This document shows positions 17,260 to 24,710 of a stretch of DNA of 64,000 nt, in pieces. Every line of letters begins with the position of its first letter. The stretch's first letter is position 1. The stretch is taken from NCBI RefSeq assembly GCF_001999765.1, contig NZ_MTIC01000013.1:124001-188000 (forward strand), read 5' to 3'. The notes below the pieces were generated by a model. That model ran no database searches. It saw only the letters and a program-made list of their open reading frames with translations, and had not been told where the DNA came from. Both the position numbers and the translations under genes were made by a program. This stretch comes from Sinomonas mesophila. GTDB taxonomy: Bacteria; Actinomycetota; Actinomycetes; Actinomycetales; Micrococcaceae.

Positions 17260-17931
17260 ATGCCCACCAACTTCCGGCCGAAGTACATCTCCTTCGACTG
17301 CTACGGAACGCTCATCAACTTCAACATCGACCCCACCACGCGGCGCCTGCTGGATGGCCGGCTGCCCGAGGAGCAGTGGCCTGCCTTCAAGGCCATGTTC
17401 CGGGGCTTCCGCTACGACGCGGTGTGCGGCGACTACAAGCCCTACGACCAGATCTTCCAGGACTCCTTCGACCGCGTCTGCAAGCGCTGGGGCCTGGCCC
17501 CGACCGAGGGCGCCGGCGCGGAGTTCGCCGAGGCAGTCCGCGGCTGGGTTCCCCACGAGGACGTCCCCGCCCCGCTGAAGACGATGGGCGAGAACTACCA
17601 GCTCGTGATCCTGTCCAACGCCGAGGACAGCTACCTGGACATCACTGTCCCGAGGCTCGGCGCCGAGTTCCATGCTGTCCTCACCGCTGAGCAGGCGCAG
17701 GCCTACAAGCCGCGCTACCAGGCCTTCGAGCACATGCTCGACACCCTGAACGCCTCGCCCGAGGACTTCCTCCACGTCTCCTCGCACACGCGGTACGACC
17801 TCATGCCCATGCATGACCTCGGCTTCCCCAACACCATCTACCTCGACCGCGGCTACGACCCGCACAGCCCCGGCTACAACTACACGACCGTCTACTCCCT
17901 GGAGGAGCTCAACAAGAACCTGGGCCTCTGA
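17260..17931 (+). CDS. HAD-superfamily hydrolase (haloacid dehalogenase type II-like)
   Basis: The 223-residue protein has the HAD nucleophile Asp13 in S-F-D-C-Y-G-T-L, motif II Ser in I-L-S-N-A-E-D, and motif III Lys in A-Y-K-P-R-Y. These match L-2-haloacid dehalogenases and related phosphatases. In type II dehalogenases the last motif is usually S-S-N-x-x-D; here it reads V-S-S-H-T-R-Y-D, with His in place of the Asn. The true reaction may therefore be different, for example phosphate ester hydrolysis. ATG 17260 has GAAGGGA upstream. It heads the operon with the kinase and the class-III PLP enzyme. Confidence 0.75.
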   Translation: MPTNFRPKYISFDCYGTLINFNIDPTTRRLLDGRLPEEQWPAFKAMFRGFRYDAVCGDYKPYDQIFQDSFDRVCKRWGLAPTEGAGAEFAEAVRGWVPHEDVPAPLKTMGENYQLVILSNAEDSYLDITVPRLGAEFHAVLTAEQAQAYKPRYQAFEHMLDTLNASPEDFLHVSSHTRYDLMPMHDLGFPNTIYLDRGYDPHSPGYNYTTVYSLEELNKNLGL

Positions 17932-17939
17932 CGCTTCCC

Positions 17940-17992
17940 GAGGCAGAAGGCGTCCATCATTCTGGATTCCTCGTAGGGGCGCCTTCTGCCTC
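17940..17992 (+). repeat. Intercistronic long-loop hairpin between HAD and kinase genes
   Basis: GAGGCAGAAGGCG (17940-17952) pairs perfectly over 13 bp with CGCCTTCTGCCTC (17980-17992), enclosing a 27-base loop. It lies between two same-strand genes and could attenuate read-through or stabilise an upstream mRNA after processing. Confidence 0.65.
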
Positions 17993-18046
17993 CCCGGGGG
18001 ACATCGGCTCCTGACCTTTTCCTTCGACCATTGAGAGCGTGACATC

Positions 18047-19180
18047 ATGAGCGACACTGCCTTCATCGACGCCGTCGCATCCGAGAGCGGCCTCCTTGCG
18101 GAGCAGTCCCAGCTTGAGGACTCGGCTGTCTTGCGGCTCCTGGATCAGTTCTACGGGCTGGAGGGCGAGCTCATCCGGATCCCCACCGAGAAGGACGAGA
18201 CCTTCCGCCTCCAGAACGACGACGGAAACTATCTGGTGAAGCTGTCGCCCTCGGATGAGGACCCCATGATCGTCCAGCTCCAGACGGCGTGCATGGAGCA
18301 CCTCGAGCGGGCCGCGCCTGAGCTTCCGGTCCAGCGCGTTGTCAGAAATCTCGACGGGGGCTCGGAAGTCCTCGTCCCCGCGTCTCGGGGGCCGTTTGAC
18401 CGAGTGCTCCGGGTGATGCAGTTCATGCCGGGACAGTTGCTGGCCAACGACACGCCGTCCGCCGCCCAGCTCCGCTCCGTGGGCGCAAGCCTTGCCCGTC
18501 TGAACCGTGCGCTGCAGGACTTCGATCATCCTCGTGCCAACCGGAGGCTCCTGTGGGACCTCAAGCATTTCCACCGCATGCGGCCGCTTCTTGACTATGT
18601 CGATGACGGAGCAAGGCGATCCTTGGCCGAGGGCATCTTCGACCAGTTCGATCGAGCGGTGGTGCCGCTTCTCGGCACTCTCACCTCCCAGGTGATCCAT
18701 GGAGACTTCAGCCCCTTCAACGTCATCGTCAACCCGGGCAGTCCGGACTACGTGACGGGGATCATCGATTTCGGGGATGCTGTGCGCACCCCCGTGATCT
18801 TCGATATCAGCGTCACCATGGCCAACCTCCTGGGAGCGGACCCGGACAGGCCGTGGGAGCGCGCGCTCCGGGTCCTCGAGGGCTATCAGAGCCTCCGCCC
18901 GCTGCCCGTCCACGAGCTGGAAGCGCTGGTCGCCGCGGCTCCGGCCCGCCTTCTCCTGCGGGCCCTCATCACGCAATGGCGGGCAACCCAGTTGCCCGAA
19001 CGACGTGATTACCTCCTTTCCCACTCCAAGCCCGACTGGGACCGGCTCGCCTTCACCTCGCGGCCCCGGCACCCACAGTTCGCTTCACATCCTGACCCCG
19101 ACGAACCAAGCCACAGGAGAGACCTTGAGCACTACTGCCTCAGTCCGCAAGCCATCCAAGGCCATGATCAACGGCTTTGA
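18047..19180 (+). CDS. APH-fold phosphotransferase, hydroxylysine-kinase-like
   Basis: The 377-residue kinase has the aminoglycoside/choline kinase fold. Seen are the N-lobe strand Y-L-V-K-L-S, the catalytic loop H-G-D-F-S-P-F-N-V-I (about 223-232) and the metal motif I-I-D-F-G-D. Its N-terminus (D-S-A-V-L-R-L-L-D-Q-F-Y-G-L-E-G) resembles the 5-hydroxylysine kinase group. In vertebrates that kinase acts before a class-III PLP phospho-lyase, and a gene of that class follows here. The substrate is therefore probably a hydroxylated amino acid or amino alcohol (inference). The last 56 bases overlap the next gene in another frame. Confidence 0.75.
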   Translation: MSDTAFIDAVASESGLLAEQSQLEDSAVLRLLDQFYGLEGELIRIPTEKDETFRLQNDDGNYLVKLSPSDEDPMIVQLQTACMEHLERAAPELPVQRVVRNLDGGSEVLVPASRGPFDRVLRVMQFMPGQLLANDTPSAAQLRSVGASLARLNRALQDFDHPRANRRLLWDLKHFHRMRPLLDYVDDGARRSLAEGIFDQFDRAVVPLLGTLTSQVIHGDFSPFNVIVNPGSPDYVTGIIDFGDAVRTPVIFDISVTMANLLGADPDRPWERALRVLEGYQSLRPLPVHELEALVAAAPARLLLRALITQWRATQLPERRDYLLSHSKPDWDRLAFTSRPRHPQFASHPDPDEPSHRRDLEHYCLSPQAIQGHDQRL

Positions 19181-20480
19181 CCCGGCACGCCTCAGCGAGC
19201 TCCCCGACCACATCCAGGAGAACATCCGACGCCGGGAACAGAGCCTGGGCCCGAGCTACCGGCTCTTCTACAACACCCCGGTGGAAGCCGTCCGCGGCCA
19301 GGGGACCAAGCTGTACGACAGCGAGGGGAACGAGTACCTGGACGCCTACAACAACGTCCCCAGCGTGGGCCACGCCCACCCGCGCGTCGTGGCTGCCGTC
19401 CACGAGCAGATGCAGAAGCTGAATACGAACACCCGCTACGTCCAGGAGTCCATCCTCGACTACTCGGAGCAGCTCCTCTCGACGTTCCCCGCCGAGCTCG
19501 GGCACGTCATGTACACCTGCACCGGCTCGGAAGCCAATGACCTCGCCATGCGCGTGGCGAAGTACGTCACGGGCAACCAGGGCATCATCGTCACCGCCGG
19601 CGCCTACCACGGCCTGACGACTGAGGTAGCCGCGTTCTCGCCGTCGCTCGGCGTGGGCGTCCCCCTCGGTGCCAATGTCAGGGTCATCGACGCGCCCGAC
19701 ACCCTCCGCTATGCGCGCCAGGGATCCCTCGAGGACCACCTGCGGAACCAGGTGCGTGCCGCCATTGCTGACCTGCAGCGCCACGGCGTCGGACTGGCAG
19801 CCTTCATCGCCGACAGCATCTTCTCCTCTGACGGCGTCTTCGCCGGCCCGGCGGGCTTCCTCCGGCCGATCATCGAAGAAGTCCAGGCCGCCGGCGGCCT
19901 GTACGTCGCGGATGAGGTCCAGCCGGGCTTCGGGCGCACGGGCGAGCAATGGTGGGGCTTCCAGCGCCACGGCATCGTCCCGGACATCGTCACCATGGGC
20001 AAGCCCATGGGCAACGGCATCCCCATCTCCGCGGCAGTCTTCAAGCCCGAGCTGCTCGTCGAGTTCGGGAAGAACATCCGCTACTTCAACACCTTCGGCG
20101 GGAACACCGTCGCGATCGCAGCGGCCCAGGCAGTCCTGGACGTGATCCGCGAGGAGTCCCTTATGGAGAACGCCCTCAAGGTCGGCGAACAGATCCAAAC
20201 CGGGCTGCGGGAACTCGGCCAGGGCCTGGAGCAGGTCGCCGAGGTCCGCGGGAGCGGCCTGTTCATCGGCGTCGACCTCGTGACCGACCGGTCCACCCTG
20301 ACTCCCGACGGCGAAACCGCCGCCTACATCGTGAACAGGCTCCGCGAGGAACGAATCCTCATCTCCGCATGTGGAGCCCAGGGCAACGTCCTGAAGCTCC
20401 GCCCCCCGATGCCATTCTCCACGAACGACGCAGACCGCCTGCTCGAAGCGATGGGCCGCATCTTCCGAGACCTGCACTGA
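19125..20480 (+). CDS. Class-III aminotransferase-fold PLP enzyme, phospho-lyase-like
   Basis: The 451-residue enzyme has the class-III fold: Y-N-N-V-P-S-V-G-H near 83, T-G-S-E-A-N-D near 135, V-A-D-E-V-Q-P-G-F-G-R-T-G near 263 and PLP lysine Lys293 in T-M-G-K-P-M-G-N-G. The latter segments are close to ethanolamine-phosphate and phosphohydroxylysine phospho-lyases. Those enzymes remove phosphate and ammonia from a phosphorylated amine. The best start is TTG 19125, four bases after AGGAGA; ATG 19164 lacks a ribosome site. With the kinase this forms a likely phosphorylate-then-eliminate pathway. Plain transamination is the alternative. Confidence 0.75.
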   Translation: MSTTASVRKPSKAMINGFDPARLSELPDHIQENIRRREQSLGPSYRLFYNTPVEAVRGQGTKLYDSEGNEYLDAYNNVPSVGHAHPRVVAAVHEQMQKLNTNTRYVQESILDYSEQLLSTFPAELGHVMYTCTGSEANDLAMRVAKYVTGNQGIIVTAGAYHGLTTEVAAFSPSLGVGVPLGANVRVIDAPDTLRYARQGSLEDHLRNQVRAAIADLQRHGVGLAAFIADSIFSSDGVFAGPAGFLRPIIEEVQAAGGLYVADEVQPGFGRTGEQWWGFQRHGIVPDIVTMGKPMGNGIPISAAVFKPELLVEFGKNIRYFNTFGGNTVAIAAAQAVLDVIREESLMENALKVGEQIQTGLRELGQGLEQVAEVRGSGLFIGVDLVTDRSTLTPDGETAAYIVNRLREERILISACGAQGNVLKLRPPMPFSTNDADRLLEAMGRIFRDLH

Positions 20481-20760
20481 TCTCACTCATCATCGACACC
20501 CCCATCCCGACCAATCCGGAAAGCCGATCGCGGCGGACTCGGCCGGGATGCGGGCCGTGAGGTGGCGGGCGCTGACCTCGTCAGCCCGCGCTGAGCCTTC
20601 GATGGCGTCAGCGTCCGCACCCCTCTACGCTTCAACACTTCACAGACAGGAACGCTCCCGAGATGCCCGTCAAGCTCGAGCTGCACCCGTTCTTCGCGCA
20701 GCCGAATGTCCATGCCGGACGTGGCACGAGTGGCCACGTCGCTCGGGTGATTCCCGAGGC

Positions 20761-21939
20761 CTAGGGCAGGTCGATCTCGAGCGAGCGGGCGGCTACGTCG
20801 TCGAGGGCACGGCGCACGGCCCCGAGGGTCACGGCCCGACCGCCGAGCGGTGAGACCTCGACTCGGGCCGGCGTCGCCGTGAGCGCCGGGAGCTGGGCGC
20901 GGATCCGGGGGAGGAGCCGCGACGCCGCGTCCGCGACGGCCCCGCCGATCACGACGAGCTCGGGGTTGAACACGGTGGAGAGGATCGCCACGACGCGGGC
21001 CATCACGAGCGCGATCCGGTCGAGCACCGCCCTCGCCGCCTCATCGCCGTCCGTCGCCGCGGCGAAGACCGCCTCGGCGCTCACCTCTTCGGGCGGCATG
21101 CCGCCGAGGCCGCCCTCGGTGGCTGCTTCGGCGCCCCACTCGCGCGCGAGCTGGGCGATGCCTGCCGGCGCGCCGACGCCGTCGACCATGCTCAGGAACG
21201 CGAGCTCGCCGAAGCCGCCGCCGTGCCCGCGCAGGAGCCGCCCGGACTCCAGGACGCCCGCGCCGACGCGTTCGCCCGCGAGCATGACGGCGACGTCCTC
21301 GACGCCCCGGGCGGCCCCCCGCCACTGCTCGGCGAGGGCCGCGAGGTTGGCATCGTTCTCGAGCAGGACCCGCCAGCCGAAGCGCTCGTCCAGGGCCTCG
21401 GCGAGCCCGAAGTCGAACTGGCCCCAGAAGGCCTGCCCGCCCACGACGCGCCCCTCGCGGTCCACGGGCGCGGCCATGCCGGCGCCGACGGCGAGGACGT
21501 CCCGCGGGCTCCGGCCGCAGGCCTCGAGCGCCCGCAGGGCCGTCGCCGCGATGGTGTCGATGCGCTGGGCCTCGGCCTCCGCGGGCATGCCGCTCGTGGC
21601 CTGGGCGAGGGTCTCGCCGCGCAGGTCGGCAACGAGCACCGTGGCCTTGGCGACGCCGAGGTCGATCCCGAGCACGGCCCCGGCGTCGGCCCGGAACGCG
21701 AAGCGGCGCGCGGGGCGGCCCTTCTGCGGCCCCGGGCCGCGGGGGACGTCCGGTTCCTCGGCCCAGCCGCGCTGCACGAGGTCCTCGCACACGGCGATGA
21801 CCGTGGCGCGCGTGAGCCGGGTGTGGTCCATGAGCTCGCTCACGCTCAGCACGCCGGAGGCCCTTCTCAGCACCTCGAGCACGGCGCGCGCGTTGACCCA
21901 GCGGACCAGGTGCGGCCCCGGCGCGGTGACGTCCTGCAT
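20761..21939 (-). CDS. ROK-family regulator divergent from the alpha-glucosidase gene
   Basis: The 392-residue protein has an N-terminal winged helix (V-S-E-L-M-D-H-T-R-L-T-R-A-T-V, about 32-46) and a ROK domain with L-G-I-D-L-G-V-A-K-A-T near 88 and V-V-I-G-G-A-V-A near 330. The zinc motif C-x-C-G-x-x-G-C is absent. GGGAGGT upstream supports ATG 21939. The paired gene encodes a GH13 enzyme, and a perfect 17-bp palindrome lies between them, so it likely represses that gene until a sugar is present. The 280 bp beyond its stop (20481-20760) contain no gene I can support. Confidence 0.8.
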   Translation of the reverse strand: MQDVTAPGPHLVRWVNARAVLEVLRRASGVLSVSELMDHTRLTRATVIAVCEDLVQRGWAEEPDVPRGPGPQKGRPARRFAFRADAGAVLGIDLGVAKATVLVADLRGETLAQATSGMPAEAEAQRIDTIAATALRALEACGRSPRDVLAVGAGMAAPVDREGRVVGGQAFWGQFDFGLAEALDERFGWRVLLENDANLAALAEQWRGAARGVEDVAVMLAGERVGAGVLESGRLLRGHGGGFGELAFLSMVDGVGAPAGIAQLAREWGAEAATEGGLGGMPPEEVSAEAVFAAATDGDEAARAVLDRIALVMARVVAILSTVFNPELVVIGGAVADAASRLLPRIRAQLPALTATPARVEVSPLGGRAVTLGAVRRALDDVAARSLEIDLP

Positions 21940-21987
21940 TGGCCTTGACCTCCCTCGCGGACGCTTCACATAATATTCATGCGACTA

Positions 21988-22004
21988 AATTTAGAGTCTA
22001 AATT
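21988..22004. promoter_or_regulatory. Perfect 17-bp palindromic operator for the ROK regulator
   Basis: AATTTAGA-G-TCTAAATT is an exact inverted repeat in a short AT-rich patch between divergent regulator and alpha-glucosidase starts. ROK regulators bind AT-rich palindromes of this size. A -10-like TAATAT stands just upstream at 21971-21976. Confidence 0.7.
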
Positions 22005-22063
22005 AGAGGCTCGCCTGCGGGCCAGATGCCTCGAACCGCAACGACAATCCTCAAGGAGCATCG

Positions 22064-23746
22064 GTGTCCACCACCCCCGCGACCCCCGCCCCCGACGCCG
22101 ACTGGTGGCGCCAGGCCGCCGTCTACCAGATCTACCCGCGGAGCTTCGCCGACGCCAACGGCGACGGCATCGGAGACCTCAAGGGCATCACCTCGCGCGT
22201 TCCCTACCTCAAGCAGCTCGGGATCGACGCCGTGTGGCTGAGCCCCTTCTACCCCTCGGCCCTCGCCGACGGCGGGTACGACGTGGACGATTACCGGGAC
22301 GTCGACCCGAAGCTCGGCACCCTCGAGGACTTCGACGAGATGTCCGCGGCCCTCCACGAGGCCGGCATCCGGGTGATCGTGGACATCGTCCCGAACCACA
22401 CCTCCGACCGGCACGAGTGGTTCAAGGAGGCCCTCGCCTCGCCGAAGGGCTCGGCGGCGCGCGAGCGCTACATCTTCCGCGACGGCCAGGGCGCCGACGG
22501 CGAGCTGCCGCCCAATGACTGGACCTCGATCTTCGGGGGCGGTGCCTGGGAGCGCGTCACCGAGCCGGATGGGACGCCCGGGCAGTGGTACTTCCACCTC
22601 TTCGCCATGGAGCAGCCCGACCTCAACTGGGACAACCCCGAGGTGCACGAGGACTTCAAGAAGACCCTGCGCTTCTGGTCCGACCGCGGCGTCGACGGCT
22701 TCCGCGTGGACGTGGCCCACGGCCTCAAGAAGGACATGGACGCGGCCCACGACGACCTCGAGACGATCCACCGCGCCGACCTCTTCTCGCTCGGCGAGCA
22801 CCCGCTCTGGGACCGCGACGAGGTCCACTCCATCTACGCCGGGTGGCGCGAGATCTTCAACGAGTACACCCCGCCGCGCACGGCCGTCGCCGAGGCGTGG
22901 GTCCACGCGGACCGCCGCGCCAAGTACGCCTCCCCGGAGGGCCTCGGCCAGGCGTTCAACTTCGACCTCCTCCAGGCCGACTTCGACGCCGGGCAGTACC
23001 GCGAGATCATCGCCACGAACCTCGCGGAGGCGGCCGCCACCGGCGCGTCCTCGACGTGGGTCTTCTCCAACCACGACGTCGTCCGCCACGCGACCCGCTA
23101 CGGCCTCCCGAAGGGCGGCGGCCACATCGGAGTGGGCCAGGACGGCAGGGACTGGCTCCTGCGCGGAGGCGACCCGGCGGAGGTCGACGTCGAGCTCGGC
23201 CTCCGCCGGGCCAAGGCCGCGACGGCGCTCATGCTCGCGCTCCCGGGATCGGCCTACCTGTACCAGGGCGAGGAGCTTGGCCTGCAGGAGGTCGGCGAGA
23301 TCCCGGACTCCGAGCGTCAGGACCCCACGTTCTTCCGCAACCCCGGCATCGAGGTGGGCCGGGACGGCTGCCGCGTGCCGCTCCCGTGGGAGCAGGAGGG
23401 CACCTCGTTCGGCTTCGGCTCCGGCGGGTCCCACCTGCCGCAGCCGGCGTGGTTCGGCCGGTACGCCGCGAGCGTCCAGGAGGCGGACGCCGGCTCGACC
23501 CTCGCGTTCTACCGCCGCGCCCTCGCCCTGCGGCACGAGCTCCAGGGTGCGGAGCGGCTCACGTGGCACGAGAGCGCCGACGACGACGTGCTGCACTTCG
23601 AGCGGCCCGGCGGCTGGCACGTCGTGGCCAACTTCGGCGACGCGCCGGTGAACCTGCCCGAGGGCGACCTCCTGCTCGTGAGCGCGGAGGCCGAGGAGGG
23701 CAAGCTTCCGGCCGGCGCGACCGCCTGGATCCGTTCCCAGGGCTGA
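22064..23746 (+). CDS. GH13 alpha-glucosidase (oligo-1,6-/maltase type)
   Basis: The 560-residue glycoside hydrolase has the GH13 regions: V-Y-Q-I-Y-P-R-S-F near 20, D-I-V-P-N-H-T-S near 106, nucleophile Asp216 in F-R-V-D-V-A-H, acid/base Glu277 in V-A-E-A-W-V and Asp338 in S-N-H-D-V-V. The absence of a signal peptide indicates cytoplasmic cleavage of imported oligosaccharides. The GTG start has AAGGAG six bases upstream. No sugar transporter is adjacent. Regulation by the divergent ROK protein through the palindrome is likely. Confidence 0.9.
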   Translation: MSTTPATPAPDADWWRQAAVYQIYPRSFADANGDGIGDLKGITSRVPYLKQLGIDAVWLSPFYPSALADGGYDVDDYRDVDPKLGTLEDFDEMSAALHEAGIRVIVDIVPNHTSDRHEWFKEALASPKGSAARERYIFRDGQGADGELPPNDWTSIFGGGAWERVTEPDGTPGQWYFHLFAMEQPDLNWDNPEVHEDFKKTLRFWSDRGVDGFRVDVAHGLKKDMDAAHDDLETIHRADLFSLGEHPLWDRDEVHSIYAGWREIFNEYTPPRTAVAEAWVHADRRAKYASPEGLGQAFNFDLLQADFDAGQYREIIATNLAEAAATGASSTWVFSNHDVVRHATRYGLPKGGGHIGVGQDGRDWLLRGGDPAEVDVELGLRRAKAATALMLALPGSAYLYQGEELGLQEVGEIPDSERQDPTFFRNPGIEVGRDGCRVPLPWEQEGTSFGFGSGGSHLPQPAWFGRYAASVQEADAGSTLAFYRRALALRHELQGAERLTWHESADDDVLHFERPGGWHVVANFGDAPVNLPEGDLLLVSAEAEEGKLPAGATAWIRSQG

Positions 23747-23770
23747 TCTCTCGCCGGGGGGGCTGACAGC

Positions 23771-23825
23771 GCCGGAGGCCTGCGGCGGAAGGGGGCTTCT
23801 GGCCCTTCCGCCGCAGGCCTCCGGC
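23771..23825 (+). terminator. Perfect 23-bp-stem hairpin after the alpha-glucosidase gene
   Basis: Bases 23771-23793 are the exact reverse complement of 23803-23825, with a 9-base loop. It ends 46 bases before the next start. The structure should stop or strongly shield transcripts; there is no U tract. Confidence 0.75.
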
Positions 23826-23870
23826 ATGAAATCCTTTGACGCATTCCGAGACGCTGCCGAGGAGGAAGCC

Positions 23871-24311
23871 ATGTCCGAACTCAATCTCGACTACGGCCCG
23901 GGGGCTCGCCACGAGAGCCATGATCTGGCCGAGGAGCGATGCTGGGCTCTCCTGGGTGCCTCGGGACTGGGGCGTGTCGGCTTTGTGTCCGAGGGGCGGG
24001 TGAGGGTGTTTCCGGTCAACTACATCGTGCTCCACGGGGCCCTCTACTTTCGCACCTCGCGGGACGGTGTGGTTGCCTCGAGCCTCCCGCAGCAGGGCGC
24101 CGCGCTCCAGACGGACTCCGCGAGCCCGGCCCTCCAGTCCGGCTGGTCGGTCCTCGTCTCGGGCGCCGCTGAGGCCGTCGAGGACCGCGAGGAGCTCACC
24201 GTGCTGTTCGGCCACATGACCGACGAGCCCTGGGCCGGGGGGATCCGGGACCTCTTCGTGCGCATTGTGCCCGAGAGCGTGAGCGGGCGGCAGGTCTACC
24301 TCGCGCACTGA
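23871..24311 (+). CDS. Pyridoxamine-5'-phosphate-oxidase-fold protein
   Basis: The 146-residue protein has the split-barrel pattern L-G-R-V-G-F-V-S-E-G-R-V-R-V-F-P-V-N-Y (about 33-51), then A-L-Y-F-R-T-S and W-S-V-L-V-S-G-A-A. This fits the actinobacterial PNPOx-like/F420- or flavin-binding families rather than true PdxH. GAGGAGG six bases upstream decides ATG 23871; the earlier ATG 23826 touches the hairpin. The cofactor cannot be assigned. Confidence 0.8.
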   Translation: MSELNLDYGPGARHESHDLAEERCWALLGASGLGRVGFVSEGRVRVFPVNYIVLHGALYFRTSRDGVVASSLPQQGAALQTDSASPALQSGWSVLVSGAAEAVEDREELTVLFGHMTDEPWAGGIRDLFVRIVPESVSGRQVYLAH

Positions 24312-24432
24312 TGCACCGACGGGCTCAATAAATCCAGCGTATTGACATATCACGCGTTGCGGCGTGAACTGGAATCATCACCGGGATGGGGGCCCGATTC
24401 TTCGACCGAGCACCGTGAGTCAGGGGAGTCAC

Positions 24433-24630
24433 ATGGCCGAGCAGGACCACGGGGGCGCGAGCGCCCCCGTGCGACATACCGAGGCGGGGGAGCACGCGGC
24501 GCACGCGCGTGAACCAGAGGCCCGTGAACCGGAGGCGCGCAGCGGCCCCAGGCCGGATGAGCGCTCCGACATCCAGTGGTGGGAGGCGTGCGGCGGCTGG
24601 AGCGTCCGCTACGCCATGGGCACGTTCTGA
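24433..24630 (+). CDS. Small hydrophilic protein of unknown function
   Basis: A 65-residue frame has AGGGGAG placed correctly before ATG 24433, and a TTGACA element at 24342-24347 in an AT-rich stretch upstream. The first 45 residues are Glu/Ala/Arg/Pro-rich and probably disordered. The end is W-W-E-A-C-G-G-W-S-V-R-Y-A-M-G-T-F, a compact aromatic segment with one Cys. No family is recognised. The frame is short, so it is only a probable gene. Confidence 0.45.
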   Translation: MAEQDHGGASAPVRHTEAGEHAAHAREPEAREPEARSGPRPDERSDIQWWEACGGWSVRYAMGTF

Positions 24631-24698
24631 GGACTGCGCGGCATCCCTCATCCCTGTGACCGACGCGGCATAATGTGCCAGCCGGGGGCGTCGGGGGC

Positions 24699-24710
24699 TA
24701 CCGTTGAACC
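24699..24710 (+). promoter_or_regulatory. Probable leaderless promoter of the citE-like gene
   Basis: TACCGT (24699-24704) lies six bases before ATG 24711, with no Shine-Dalgarno sequence. Confidence 0.45.

Noticed and set aside
20663-20764. 33-residue frame beginning M-P-V-K-L-E-L-H
   Set aside because: Poor ribosome site, overlap with the convergent ROK stop and no family match; it could be a gene remnant but cannot be supported.
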